A program made the translations under genes and the position numbers. A stretch of 64,000 nucleotides of DNA, taken from positions 17,846,403 through 17,910,402 of the forward strand of contig CM046303.1 in NCBI GenBank assembly GCA_025267735.1, in the 5' to 3' direction. This DNA comes from Mactra quadrangularis. Taxonomy: Eukaryota; Mollusca; Bivalvia; Venerida; Mactridae. Position 1 is the stretch's first letter, and each line of letters opens with the position of its first letter. Shown in pieces: positions 40,339 through 52,467 of this stretch. The notes under the pieces were generated by a model. That model saw nothing but the letters and a program-made list of their open reading frames with translations, had not been told where the DNA came from and made no database searches.

Positions 40339-40474
40339 GATTTTGGTGTAAGATCGATTTATATTTCACTGAGTGAGCTTAGAAAAAATATTTTCACGAG
40401 TGGCGTAGCCACGAGTGAAAATGTCATTTTCTGAGCTCACAAGGTGAAATATAAATCGATCTTACACCGAAATC
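40339..40474. mobile_element. Foldback (long palindromic) element
   Basis: The outer arms at 40339-40369 and 40444-40474 are 31 bp and match at 30 positions (GGTGTAAGATCGATTTATAT core). The middle is a second palindrome (ATTTTCACGAGTGGC / GCCACGAGTGAAAAT). A decayed copy is at 26633-26772, and arm-like sequence recurs near 41610-41711. Confidence 0.7.
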
Positions 40475-41212
40475 GGCGAATTTTTTTGTTTCTTTCATGC
40501 GTTTCACCTGGAAAATGATGCAGTAGTATAGATTCTACCTGTGCCAGTTAATGGACGGACTGACCGTATAACACGTTATAAATGTGATAGAGCGAAAATA
40601 AATAGTCCCAGTGTGCACGATTAATTGCAACAGAATTGTTAATTTCTAAAGACAGTATCCATCCAAATCTAATTAATCTATGTTTGTTACTGTAAAGAAG
40701 TATGTGGGAAAACTAATTTAAACTCGACAACCGTGTAACAGTTTCCTAACGCGGAAGGAGACAAAACGTGAACCGCAGATAAAACAGTCAATGTCAAGGT
40801 AAATGTGTTTACGTCAGAGTTGGATTACGCGAATTTTAAATCAACACAGAATTTCTTATTGTGATGTCATATTTCGCGATTAAACGGAAGGATTAAAACG
40901 ATATTATCAGGCGACTGGAAAGTACATGTTTCTTACATGGATTTGTAAATAAATATATGGATATAAGGATAATGCAAGGAAACACATAGCGCGCTGAAGG
41001 GATGTGTCATTGATTTGCCAAAATGGCGAAGACTCAAGAACGTCGATGCTTTTTGAAGCCAGTACATTATATCTAATTTATGCACAGATTGGCTTGGATT
41101 TATACTAGTCAACCTTTGTATTTACCGTATAATGACTGGCAATTCATCAAATTAATCACAGAATGGAATCCAATGGACATGATGCAGCTTTGATACAGTC
41201 AACGTTCTGACT

Positions 41213-41248
41213 TATGGATAAGTTTTCCTCGCTGGATTTGAATGGGGA
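41213..41248 (+). CDS. Speculative first coding exon of a small membrane protein
   Basis: ATG at 41213 gives MDKFSSLDLNGD followed directly by a consensus donor GAC|GTAAGT, ending in phase 0. Upstream sequence (40500-41200) is richer in CpG than its surroundings and includes AAAATGGCGAAG at about 41018, resembling a YY1-type initiator motif. The only phase-compatible terminal exon I noticed is 59189-59296, almost 18 kb away. Against it: the exon is only 36 bp and lies between inverted 18-mers that may mark a mobile element. Confidence 0.2.
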
Positions 41249-42634
41249 CGTAAGTTATTCAAAGATTAGTAATTTGTAATTTTCTTGTGAAAACCTGCAT
41301 TAGACTTTTGTATGTATTATTTAACCATTCATTTAAAGTACGAAACTTTCGCATTTGACCCCAATAATGTAGAAAAATCTCCGTCATATCATACGAGTCG
41401 CGTGATTGCCGTGTTATCTGGACTGAAGCTGTGTCGACTAAACTTGTAGACTTTCGTTTTAAAAAATCAGTCAGCAACATGATTAGATGGATTTGTTGAT
41501 ATCATCTCCTGGTTTAGCATCAACTCATGCATTTTTTGACACCATTTTACTCGCTTACATGATGTTGGAAATAGCTGCAGCTTGTCTGTCTCCCTTGAAA
41601 AAAAGTAGTCCGTCATTTTTTATATTTTCACCGTAGTGAAAATATAAACCGATATTTTCATCGTTTATTTTCATCGAATAACACATCATTTCACCGTAAA
41701 GCATGAAAGAAATATGGCTCTTTACTAACTTTTCTTATTTTTTCAAATATTTGGAGTTGTAGTTTATTAATATTATTTACCGAATGTTTCACTCTTTAAA
41801 TTTTTGAAAATCACGTACCGACTAACTGGTCATAAAGACCCTATTATCATGACAAAACGGATACTTTTACGATGTTTGAGAACAGTAAGGGTCATTAGAA
41901 GAGAAGACACATTCTAGTGCCCCAACTGTGTTTCCTCCACATGTAAACTTTCAAAACTATCATTAGGATACACTGTAAATCGGTTTTGAAAAGTTTATAC
42001 GTCAGTGAAAGTTAAATATTGTGTTTAATATCTAAAATAATGGTTTATGACATCTTGTTACGCTATCTATGACGCGCTGTATACTTTATCAGCATCTGAT
42101 CGAAAATAGGTTGTGCAACTTCCGGTTTAGTTCAATTAGGTCAGTTACGTAGAAAACAGATATTTAAAACATGATTTGAGGTTAGGTTGTATTTTTTGCA
42201 TATTTTTACCGCTAAATTGTTGTTGAACAGTATTTCAGCGTTTATAGACGCTGTTCGTCCTTTTTGTATGACTTTCACGGCAATTAACCGTTAGCTGATC
42301 GAAAATTGGTTGTACCAGGCTATTCTATCTGTAGATGGCTCAGACGGGTCTAGCGGGTGTCAGGGGGTAGTCATTTTTAAGTAGTACAAACCATTTTTCC
42401 TCTGTGCTTAACATAGATTTGATGTTTATGTAGTTTGTATTATAAATTTGTTGCATTATTCTGCAAAATGTGTATAACATTGTACCTAGTGGTGCAAAAG
42501 TTTAGATCCCCCCTAGAAAGTTTGGACCCCCCCCCCCTAGAAAAAATCCTGTATCTGCCCCTGGATGGGATTCAAACTAACAAGGAGATGGCTATTATAT
42601 GTCTATGATCACAAGTCCTACATTGTTACCACTT

Positions 42635-42920
42635 ACCCGGGTCGATAGCTCAGTTGGTAGCGGATTTGGATACTCATGCCCGAGGGGGTGCGGGTTAGAA
42701 TCCCGCTTGGGGAGGTTATACCCTTCCATGAAAATTTGACAATAATGTCAATTTTCCTCCATTGATTAGATAATATGGAGAAGTTTCCAGCCTTGTGGAA
42801 GGGTAGGTGAGTACTGGTTATAAACAATGGTCCAGGAAAGCTAGGTTAGGTGCGCTGGACGCTGTGAAATGACCTAAATTGTGTTGATACGGCGTTAACT
42901 CCAATAAATGAAAAATAAAT
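42635..42920 (+). repeat. tRNA-headed SINE (family A) with exact target duplication
   Basis: 286 bp. The head is CCCGGGTCGATAGCTCAGTT, with B-box-like GGGTTAGAATCCC; the tail is CCAATAAATGAAAAATAAAT. It is flanked by the 13-bp duplication ATTGTTACCACTT (42622-42634 and 42921-42933). Intact duplication indicates a fairly recent insertion. Confidence 0.9.
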
Positions 42921-43342
42921 ATTGTTACCACTTGTCCTGTAGTCCTATATATAAAACACTCCGTAACTTATTTTTCATTTGGCCATAGCTTCTGTTACGT
43001 AGGGTCTTGTCGACTTTATATTTTATTTTTTCAGGAATTGGTTATTGAGATTTAAGTAAATGAATATTTTTGAAACTTGAAACTACACAGCACTGAAAAA
43101 AAGCAAACAATGTCCAGAATGTTTGTAATATCATGCTATATTCATTGGTAGAGGTGAGTTTTATCTTTATGAATTCTTATAGCATTATAATTCATATTGA
43201 TCATTGGTTTTTGTATTTTTTATGCGCACGTGTTGAGGCCCAAAGGTCAAGGTCACAGGGACATCAAATGGAAACCTTTGTTTGGAAGATAACTCGATCA
43301 ACATCTTGTTTACATAGGTTCACCAAATTTTATTTGTGGATA

Positions 43343-43493
43343 AGGCCACAACAAATTGATCTTCTGTTCGTCAGATTTCCCGCACGTAATTTTCCGAAAA
43401 TGGAAAAAAAATATTTTTATTTTTTTTTCGCTCGCTCGCTCCATCTTTTTTTGGAAAAAATCCATAGAACATAAGATCAATTTGTTGTGGCCT
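43343..43493. mobile_element. 151-bp MITE with 21-bp perfect inverted ends
   Basis: Ends AGGCCACAACAAATTGATCT(T) at 43343-43363 and its reverse complement at 43473-43493. The centre is T-rich with CGCTCGCTCGCT. It sits inside a larger degenerate repeat containing AAAGGTCAAGGTCAC phrases (43230-43640). A TA lies one base outside the left end and directly at the right end, so the exact boundary is uncertain. Confidence 0.7.
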
Positions 43494-43714
43494 AGCCTTT
43501 GATTCAAAGATGTGCCCTACTGGTTCTAAGGCCCCAATGTCAAAGGTCAAGGTCACTCATACTTCAAATGGAATATCTTTGTCTGGATGATAGGGCTTGG
43601 GTTTGTGGACCCTGTCACAAGACAAACCAGTTCGCGATTCGGCAAAGCAATACACAGATCGATTCGCAAACCCCTGCTACTTAATGCTTATTTAACTTGC
43701 TAGTGTATACTTTT

Positions 43715-45835
43715 TATATGCCCAAAAGAATTTCAGACATATTATGTTATACCCCCTGGCGTCCGTCTGTCCGTCCGTCCGTTAGCAATTTGGTTTCCGG
43801 AGCATAACTTAAGTTCCATTTGGCCCACAACATTCAAACTTCATAGGATGATTGCCCATATTGGGTAGAAGACCCCTATTGATTTTGGGGTCAAAGGTTA
43901 AGGTCACTATAACCATAAAACTGAAAACAGTTTACGGAGCATAACTTAAGTTCCATTTGGTCCACATTATTCAAACTTCATAGGATGATTGCCCATATTG
44001 GGTAGAAGACCCCTATTGATTTTGGGGTCACAAAGTCAAATGTCAAGGTCACTATAACCATAAAACTGAAAACGGTTTCCGGAGCATAACTTAAGTTCCA
44101 TTTGGTCCACATTATTCAAACTTCATACGAGGATTGTCCATATTGGGTAGAAGACCCCTATTGATTTTGGGGTCGCAAGGTCAAAGGTCAAGGTCACTAT
44201 TACCTTAAAACTGAAAACAGTTTCCGGAGCATAACTTAAGTTCCATTTGGTCCACAATATTCAAACTTCATACAATGATTGTCCATTTTTAGCTCGACTT
44301 TACGAAGTAATGTAGAGCTCTCCTACTCGCCCCGGCGGCGGCGTCGGCGTCCGCGTCCGCGTCCACATTTCTGATTAAAGTTTTTGTGCAGTAAAATACT
44401 TTCTTCTATATCTTTGTTATTTCTCAAGATATTAACTTCAAACTTTAAATATATGTTCCTTACTATCAACCACATCTCATGTGACAAGGTCCATAACTCC
44501 AAACACATTTTTTAAAGAATTATCTCCCCTTGAACTGATTGAAGTTTTTGTGCACAGATTAAAGTTTTTGTGCAGTAAAATACTTTCTTCTGTATCTTTG
44601 TTATTTCTTAAGATATTAACTTCAAACTTTAAATATATGTTCCTTTCTATCAACCACATCTTATGTGACATGGTCCATAACTCTGAATGCATTTTTTTCA
44701 GAATTATCTCCCCTTGAACTTAGAGTTTTCTTTAAAAAATGTTTGTTTTTTCTGCAACTGTTTTATTTCTTTAGGTATTGATTTCAAACTTTAAATATAT
44801 GTTCCTTATTATCAACCACATCTCATGTGACAAGGTTCATAACTCCGTATACATTATTTTCAAAGTTACCCCCCTTTAACTTATAGTTTTCTTTAATAAA
44901 TATTTGTTTTTACTGCAACTGTTTTATTTCTTTAGGTATTGACTTTAAATATATGTTTCTTATTATCAACCACATCTCATGTGACAAGGTTCATAACTCC
45001 AAATATATTTTTTCAGAATTATCTCCCCTTGAAATTAGAGTTTTCTTTAAAAAATGTTTGTTTTTACTGCAACTGTTTTATTTCTTCAGGTATTGACTTC
45101 AAACTTTAGATATATGTTCCTTATTATCAACCACATCTCATGTGACAAGATTCATAACTCCTTATACATTTTTTCAGAGTTATCCCCCTTGAACTTATAG
45201 TTTTCTATTTTTTTCTTTTTTTTTCTTTGAATTTGTTAAGGTTATATTTTCAAATTTTAAAATATGTATGTTCCTTATCATCAACCACATCTCCTGTGAC
45301 AAACACTTACTAAGTCGAGCATGCTGTCTCCTCTGACAGCTCTTGTTGGTTGTAGACCCCTATTGATTTTGGGGTCAAAGGTTAAGGTCACTATTACCTT
45401 TAAACTGAAAACAGTTTGGGGAGCATAACTTAAGTTCCATTTGGTCAACAATATTCAAACTTCATACCATGATTGTCCATATAGGGTAGAAGACCCCTAT
45501 TGATTTTGGGGTCACAAGGTCAAATGTCAAGGTCACTATTACTTTTAAACTGAAAACAGTTTCCGGAGTATAACTTAAGTTCCATTTGGCCCACAATATT
45601 CAAACTTCATATGAGGATTGTCTATATCGGGTAGAAGACCCCTATTGATTTTGGGGTCACAAGGTCAAGGTCACTACTATCTTAAAAAAAAATTTCTCTG
45701 CTTTGTTTTCCACAATTATTCATAATATGTTATTCATCTGAAATATTTTCATATCTTACTAATGTTTCATCTGAACTAAAAAAAAAAATAACACTTTTGG
45801 GCATATAATGCTCTGCCCAGCGGTGCTCTTGTTCT
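43715..45835 (+). mobile_element. Pearl/HINE-like element with about 145-bp tandem core, interrupted by another element
   Basis: Subterminal inverted repeats TATATGCCCAAAAG at 43715-43728 and, reversed, at 45794-45807. The core unit is marked by GCATAACTTAAGTTCCATTT near 43802, 43939, 44083, 44229, 45423 and 45568, spacing 137-146 bp. The 3' end has a small hairpin (AGCGGTGCT) and CTCTTGTT. No coding capacity. Short subterminal inverted repeats, a minisatellite core and a 3' hairpin are the layout described for bivalve pearl elements and Helentron-associated elements. A second element is inserted at 44288-45346. Confidence 0.75.
44288..45346 (+). mobile_element. Second pearl/HINE-like element nested in the first
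   Basis: Starts TTTTAGCTCGACTTTACGAA and ends with hairpin GCTGTC-TCCTCT-GACAGC and CTCTTGTT. It contains six core units of 154-184 bp (landmark CAACCACATCT near 44467, 44651, 44813, 44967, 45128 and 45282). Host array sequence resumes directly after it (GTAGACCCCTATTGATTTTG). The family also occurs at 14276-14986. Confidence 0.8.
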
Positions 45836-46300
45836 TAATTTCCCTAATGAATCCCCGATCTTAACATGAATATTATAATCTATCAAAACTATCTTGCAGA
45901 ACATTTTATAATTTTAATAGAAACTAAAAATGAATTGTTTTGTGTTTTAAAATTTTGATTATGATCCGTAGGTGTAAAATACAACTTGCCCGCTCGCCAT
46001 GGAGAGTGTTTCTACCTGTTTGGCCAGAGACATTGATTATACCTAATTTCCTGTGTTTGGAGAGTATTTAAGATTTCTCAAAACTTTTCCGATTAGGCGA
46101 GTAGGATTTTCAAATCTAATAGGATTATTATCTGTTTTTAATAAGAAAGAAACATCAATATACGATGTCCTATATTGACCACTTTAAGTAAGGTATATGT
46201 CTTTTAATATCAAGAAGTAATTTAGACATCACAAATTGTCATGTACTCCGGGGAGTCTGTATTGTCGGCAATCAAATCAATACTAACCCTTTGTTTGATT

Positions 46301-48096
46301 TAGGGCTGCGTTTCGTGGCCAAGGTTGCAACGCGATACGTACGGCGATACATGCCACGCGATTACGATATTAATCGCGATACAATGTAAATTTGGTATGA
46401 ATGCATAGACAAATTATAATATTATCAAACAATCATAAAATTAAAAAAGCGATAGCGTGGGTCACGAAAATGTATGACATAACGAAATAATGATGAAGGA
46501 ATTTTATTTTTACGAAATGGAATACCACATTATGAATAATAAAATACAAATAACCTTATTTGTTGTAAAATAATGACAAAGTTGTTTGTTTTTGTGGAAT
46601 TTAATGAATTAGTTCATTAAAAATCAACTAATTATGTCTATTCAAAGTTTTCAAACTGCCACACAACACGCTGATAATCAATAACAATTATAGTCCAACA
46701 GAATTAACCTGAGCTTGACCTGTATACAAGAATATATTAAACTTAGTATTAACAGTCTAATTTTGTCTTTGTTTGTAAATCGCCCTTTATTGGAAGCTTT
46801 CGGGAAAATACACGTACTCAACAATTATTGTTGTTTTCATAAGAATGTATACTTTGAAATTATGTCATAATACTGCTTACTTGTACAATAACATGCTACT
46901 TTTAATAAATTGATTTATAGTCTTATCGGTTGTCATAAACATGTGTATAACGGTGTACACACGTACGGATTTAAAGAAGTTAATTGTTACTAATTAAGAC
47001 ATAATTAAGTTGTAAAATGAGGACAATAAAGTTTGTTTAGGCAATTACTTTTGTTGAGTTTTAAAGTTTTGTTTATGATTTAATAAGATTCACTTGTTGG
47101 GAGTTTTGGGCGTATGTGTCGAAAATGAGCAAGATTTTAAATTGTAAGCGTTAATCATACAATTGCTTGTCTTTAAACCACCAAAGCATTTTAATCCATC
47201 AATATCAATACACATTATCCAACATAACGCTTTTATTCCTTTCACAATTAGCAAACAACATTTTGATTACACTTGCATTGGTAAAATACGAAAATTCGTT
47301 GAAAAATAGTTTGTTTGGTTTTTTTTCCAGAAAAAATCGAACGGAAAAATTAATACAAACGGAAAAGTAATGTTTGAATTTTCTAAAAATAAAATGATAA
47401 AATAATGGGAGTCATAGTTAATTTTACGTTAGTCTAAAAAATTGATTTCCTGCGATCGTGGATTTTGTATCTTTTCAAAACCTGCCAATAATTTAGCGTA
47501 TAGAGTCAACAATTAAAAAACTAGGTCACACTTGTTTTAAAAATTCTTTAAAGTAACAATTAAATTATAGAAGAGTCTATGATTACACGATGAGACATAG
47601 CAATTATGACATTGTATTATTAGGCTATCCAGGGAATGTTATCTATGTCTCTGGGCTATCAAACATCGACAAACTGTGAAAAATGCCGAAACATATATTA
47701 AATTGTTTACATCAGTTTCAATTCAAAATTACAAACACATGTTCGTCATCAAACAAAAGATTAATATACCCGGTGTACATGGTAGTTTGTTACGTAATAA
47801 TTTAGGATTACTACAGAAAATTAATACGATATACACACATGTATGAATGGCATATAGTAACTGATTGTCACAACTAATTTATTTAATTTGTGTTAATTTG
47901 GTACACATGTGTTTGTTGTCGTCTTGAAATGAGATTTTGATTTAAAATTCGTTGTTAATGACCAATAGGAATTTATGTTAGACAATATTTAAAAAGACCG
48001 CGGTTCACTCGGATTTTTAGGTCACAGTACGATACACTGGCACCGGCTACCTTCCGTTACAGTTTTAATGTAGTTTGGTGAACCATTGCAGCCCTA
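46301..48096. mobile_element. Possible hAT-like non-autonomous element
   Basis: The ends are TAGGGCTGC and, reversed, GCAGCCCTA, with rather similar inner words (CGTGGCC / GGTTCACC). No 8-bp duplication is visible and there is no transposase frame, so this may be an old or chance pairing. Confidence 0.35.
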
Positions 48097-49479
48097 TCAT
48101 TTAGCATGTAATTTATTATCAGACTATTGTAGTCATCAGACTGTTGTATAGTGTGTACATTTTGACCCTGTTCTGATCTTTTACATTTGCTTCTAATAAT
48201 TATCTACACACAATCCCGACGAAAATCAATACCATGCCTATTCTACACTTCAGCAGCGAGAGTAAAATTATACAAGTTTATTTATGTGTTACATTTCTAC
48301 ACATAATCCTCATGGCCACGGTGTAATCGAGCATTAATACTACATTTGTGATCAATATTTGAATATTCTTGCATAATGTTCAGGTCGGGTCAAACTTTAG
48401 GCACAATACTACTTCCCCTGTGTGTATATGTATTGACCATGTTTTGTTTTCAGATTGTATGAAGTGGATCAATGTTCTGGTGATACTGCTGTCATATATT
48501 TTTTTCTTTTTTTTCAGCTCATGGAAGTTGATGCATGCTGTTTTAAGTTAAGTATTTATTCAAGTTGTTATATTAAAACCCTGTTATGTTATAACTTCTA
48601 TTAGATTTGAAAAGTGAATAAACCCAATGGTTATGATTCAACACACTGGAAGACATTTTTACAGTAACAGTTGACAATTGGTAAGTTTTATTTCATTTTG
48701 TTTTCTAGATATGCCATTTGTTTATAAACTTAAATATGTGTTAACTGTACATAGCACATCCATTTGGCTAATGAATAAGTCAACTTCTTGTGGTGCGTTT
48801 AGTACAGGTATGTGCAGGAGTGTTCCAGTCTGCAGGTTCAATAAATGACTTATTCTTTATCCAATGAATGTACTTGTATGGCTTGTACATACTTTGTTTA
48901 TTAGCAAATGACTTATCTAGTTTATTTAATTAATTCTTACATTTTTTGTTGTTTAATTTACTGTATGTAATGTTTTGATTTCATTTTTGCTTGAGTGGTC
49001 CGTGTCTGACCTGAGATTTGCACCGATATTTCAGGTCCCTGCATGCATATCCCATCCCAGCTGTCCCATCCCCCCATGGAGAGGGTTCGGTCTGTTGGGG
49101 TTTTTAAGAGCCATTGGCTTCATATCCCCCAGCTCAAGGTTCGGAATGCTTTTGATCACTATTATTTGTATTCTTGCTGGCTTGTGGAGTTACATATTAG
49201 TTTTATCTAGTTAAGGCATTAATATTGTGGGGGAAATTTGGGAATTGCCATGGGAGTAGGGTTAGGTAAATGGGAGGGGGATTGGGATTTAGTTTTAGGG
49301 AAAGTTAGGGTTGTTGGTGTTGTACTTTAGAACTGAATTGGCTAAGCTTGGTCTTTACTCTGAAAAAGTGACATTGTAAGATTTACAATGAAAGTTTGCA
49401 TGGGTTTTACTTTTAAAGTGTGGAAGATTATTTCTGAGCTAGCTTAGGAAATGTTGAGGTGGATTGAAGCATACTGGAA
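48097..49479. other. Intergenic stretch, no gene supported
   Basis: A possible acceptor near 48520 (TTTTTTTTCAG) precedes CTCATGGAAGTTGATGCATG, but no matching exon is found. The plus-strand frame 48975-49214 contains G- and C-rich runs and has no recognisable protein character. Confidence 0.3.
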
Positions 49480-49771
49480 GCCGCCCGGCTAGCTCAGTTG
49501 GTAGCATGCAAGTCTACTGATGGAGGGGTTGTGGGTTCAATTCCCGAGTGGGGCATACTTTCATGGAACTTGGTCATGAAGTTATCTCTACACCCATTCT
49601 CCCTCTTACCAATGATTTTTAATTATGTAGGGCAGTTGTCAGTCACTGACGAATGTATGTGCTTAGTAGTTGGTTAACCGCTAAATTCAGAGATTTAGCC
49701 TTTCCAGGCACAGTGAGTAGGTTTATGACCTATACAATGTGTTGCTACTGGGTTAAACCCAACTAAATAAA
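49480..49771 (+). repeat. tRNA-headed SINE (family B), full length
   Basis: The head is GCCGCCCGGCTAGCTCAGTT (A box) with B box GGGTTCAATTCCC. The body has GTCAGTCACTGACGAATGTA, TTTAGCCTTTCCAGG and an end GGGTTAAACCCAACTAAATA. No target duplication was found. Confidence 0.8.
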
Positions 49772-50044
49772 TATGTCTACTAGTGACTTTTTTCGTCCTG
49801 AATGGCTTAACATATGTTGTTAAGCCACTGAAAATGATAATACATTGGCCATCAGCAATGATTGTTTTTATACAATTATTAGGTACCTGTGATAATCGGT
49901 TGCAAGCTTACAGCCTGTAAATTACCTGTCAGTCATCATTTGAAAATTCCCAATTTTTAACATGATACATTATTGTATAACTCTTTATGGTTAGGCTTCT
50001 GATTGATGGACTTTTAAGAAGTTAATAAAAAGGATGGAGTACAT

Positions 50045-50488
50045 TAGGGCTGTGAATAGTTGAGCAAGTGGTGATCTGATGTGTAGTGGTTCACGAAACA
50101 AACCATGAATCACTTGTTAATAGAGAAGCATACAGAATTCATGTAATAAAAAGAGTTTGTGAAGAATTACAAGTTTTTACTCTAAGGAAAACCATGTACT
50201 TTAAACATGTCTATTATCAGACGTTTTATTGGCATTTTCAGTTATAACATTTTTGTTTAAATGTGTATCAATCGAATTTTGACACAAGACTGTTCGGTCC
50301 ATACATTAATTTAGGTTAACATTAGAAGTGTGACTCGTTTATAGTTGTAATTAATTTAAAAATGTTCCTTCATTTTCTAAAAATAGATCTATTGAGATCT
50401 GACAATTTCAGACGTGACGAATATTCGTACTCAATTTTCTGGTCGGGATTGCAAATGTCCGAGAACTTCGATACTCGTTGCAACCCTA
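50045..50488. mobile_element. hAT-like non-autonomous element, 444 bp
   Basis: Starts TAGGGCTGTGAATAG and ends CAACCCTA. It is flanked by GAGTACAT (50037-50044) and GTGTACAT (50489-50496), an 8-bp duplication with one mismatch. Size and ends resemble 29953-30394, although the interiors differ. Confidence 0.6.
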
Positions 50489-50525
50489 GTGTACATGTTA
50501 AATAAATGAATGATATGTTGTTACT

Positions 50526-50580
50526 TAGAACAGAACAGAACAGTAAATTTATTCAGAAAATTTTGTACATGTACAATAAT
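50526..50580 (-). repeat. Reversed retroelement tail with (GAACA)n
   Basis: AGAACAGAACAGAACAG followed by TAAATTTATTCAG is the reverse complement of the tail type at 20372-20400. Extent to the right is unclear. Confidence 0.35.
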
Positions 50581-50796
50581 CTAGTAATGTATAAATAAGA
50601 ATTTTGTCCAGAATATTAACTTAACAATACAACTTGATTGTTATACACATAGTCAAACTATAATATGAAACCACTTTATTCGAAATTAAGATAATAAAAT
50701 TACACATTATGTATTTTAGTTTTCATTTTGACAGCTTTCTTAGTAGACTTTAAGACTTTAATAATAGTAATCAAACTAATTAAAACTGTAAGAATG

Positions 50797-51049
50797 TTTT
50801 TTAGCTGTACTTTTCATCAGTCCAGTGTCATTAACAATTGCGTTTAAATTTTCAATTCAGCATATATCTCTGCTATTTATTGTCAAATCTTTATGGAACT
50901 TCATACAATGATAACATACCATGCCACTTCAGAATTAGAAATTAACCACAACTCTACCTGGCTTTATTATGGATTATTTCCCTTTGTAATTTTTGCATTA
51001 AAGTTTTTAAATCCGGCTTTAATGTGGTTTCTACATTACATTTCTTGTT
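50797..51049 (+). mobile_element. Dispersed about 250-bp element (family E), copy 1
   Basis: Shared body: ATTAACAATTGCGTTTAAAT, TTATTGTCAAATCTTTATGG, ACAATGATAACATACCATG, ATTATTTCCCTTTGTAATTT, ending TACATTTCTTGTT. Three more copies lie in the next 4.5 kb, all in the same direction. Confidence 0.65.
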
Positions 51050-52251
51050 TATCAATGACATGTTTAAAGATATGACAAATATCTTATGGCAAGATATTTT
51101 TCATTTATTCTAAATATAGCTTCTGTTGTCACCTTAGGTAATAGATACTCTATATCGCACGTTTGTGGTTCTTTTTGTTCTTGTAGGTTTCTGTCTTCAA
51201 TTGAGGTAACATAACATGGCAGGTTTTTGTTCCTTATTCTTGTTGTTTCTTCAATAAAAATGACCTGATTAAATCAGTAATATGCTGTTCATGCATTAGC
51301 TTATTCACCTACTTAGTGGGTTGTTAATGTTGCCAGTCATGATGTAGTAAATTAGTAATAGCATGCTTGACCTGGACAGTTTAAACACTTTAAGATAGTG
51401 GCAATTATAGTATTTCCCCTGTGTAGGCAAACCTTTCTCGGTCTCTTTTTGGAATGATTCAAGCAAGCTCAAATTAATAAACCATGTTGGCTTCTGTATC
51501 AATTCAGAAAAATACATAAATGGTAAACTATTATTCAGTTGTTATTTTCATGCATTGTTTGTTTTCTATTTGGAATTTTATTTAAAAAAATGTTCAAAAT
51601 ACAAAAAGTGATAGCAGTTCATTAAATTTTACTATAAAATGGATCAATTATATATCATGAAAACATTGGACTGTTTTAGAAAACATGATGATTCTGCTGT
51701 AAAATAAGCCTTTGAAGTTAACAACTTATCATTGTCAAAGCAAGTCATCAGAAATGTAATGTTGTACTTATTGCTTGCTTGTGCTTTGTTTGACATGGTT
51801 TAAATTCATTAGAAATTAGACACATCACCCTAAGGATTAATTTTAACTCAATTTGAATAAGTCTTGTTGAAAATTATATAGTCATTAAAACTGTCAACTT
51901 GGCATCATTTTTTTAAATTTCTATGACAATACAAAGTATAAAAAAGCTTGGTAAAATGTCTAAATGGTTCACTAACTTTTGAACATACAATAATGATTTA
52001 TACTCTTACCTTCTCTTCAATAGATCTAACAACATATGTCATTGTGCAAAATGAGAACATGTTTTTGGAATGTTTCTTTTATATTTTAGAAATTAATGAG
52101 GCTTCTTAATAAGATTACTTTTTTCTTTTTTTAGATACATGTAATTAGTACTAATGATGCTTGATAATGATGTTCTAAGTATATATTTAATATATTTGTT
52201 AGTAAATGAAGATGCAAATATATATTAATTAATCAATAAACATGAATATCA
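51050..52251. other. AT-rich intergenic sequence
   Basis: No gene, RNA or repeat could be supported here; the short open frames look like chance. Confidence 0.3.
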
Positions 52252-52460
52252 ATAATTCTGAGCAATCTAGTGAAGGACCCATGTTTATGGGGGATAGCTA
52301 GATCGGGATTTTACTTTGATAAACTCATAATTCTGAGCAATCTAGTGAAGGACCCATGTTTATGGGGGGATAGCTAGATCGGGATTAGAGTTAAAAACAT
52401 AATTCTGAGCAATCTAGTGAAGGACCCATGTTTATGGGGGGATAGCTAGATCAGAATTAG
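52252..52460. repeat. Tandem array, 72-75 bp unit, three copies
   Basis: The unit begins ATAATTCTGAGCAATCTAGT and contains GAAGGACCCATGTTTATGG and ATAGCTAGATC. Starts are at 52252, 52327 and 52399. The units are nearly identical, so the expansion is young. Confidence 0.9.
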
Positions 52461-52467
52461 CTATTAA

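Noticed and set aside
42635..42720. tRNA gene
   Set aside because: A and B boxes are present but the sequence continues into a repeated body with target duplications, so it is a SINE head. The same applies to 49480, 57752, 58392 and 59668.
44323..44717. Open frames of 61-78 codons on both strands
   Set aside because: They repeat with the tandem units of the nested element and are by-products of the array.
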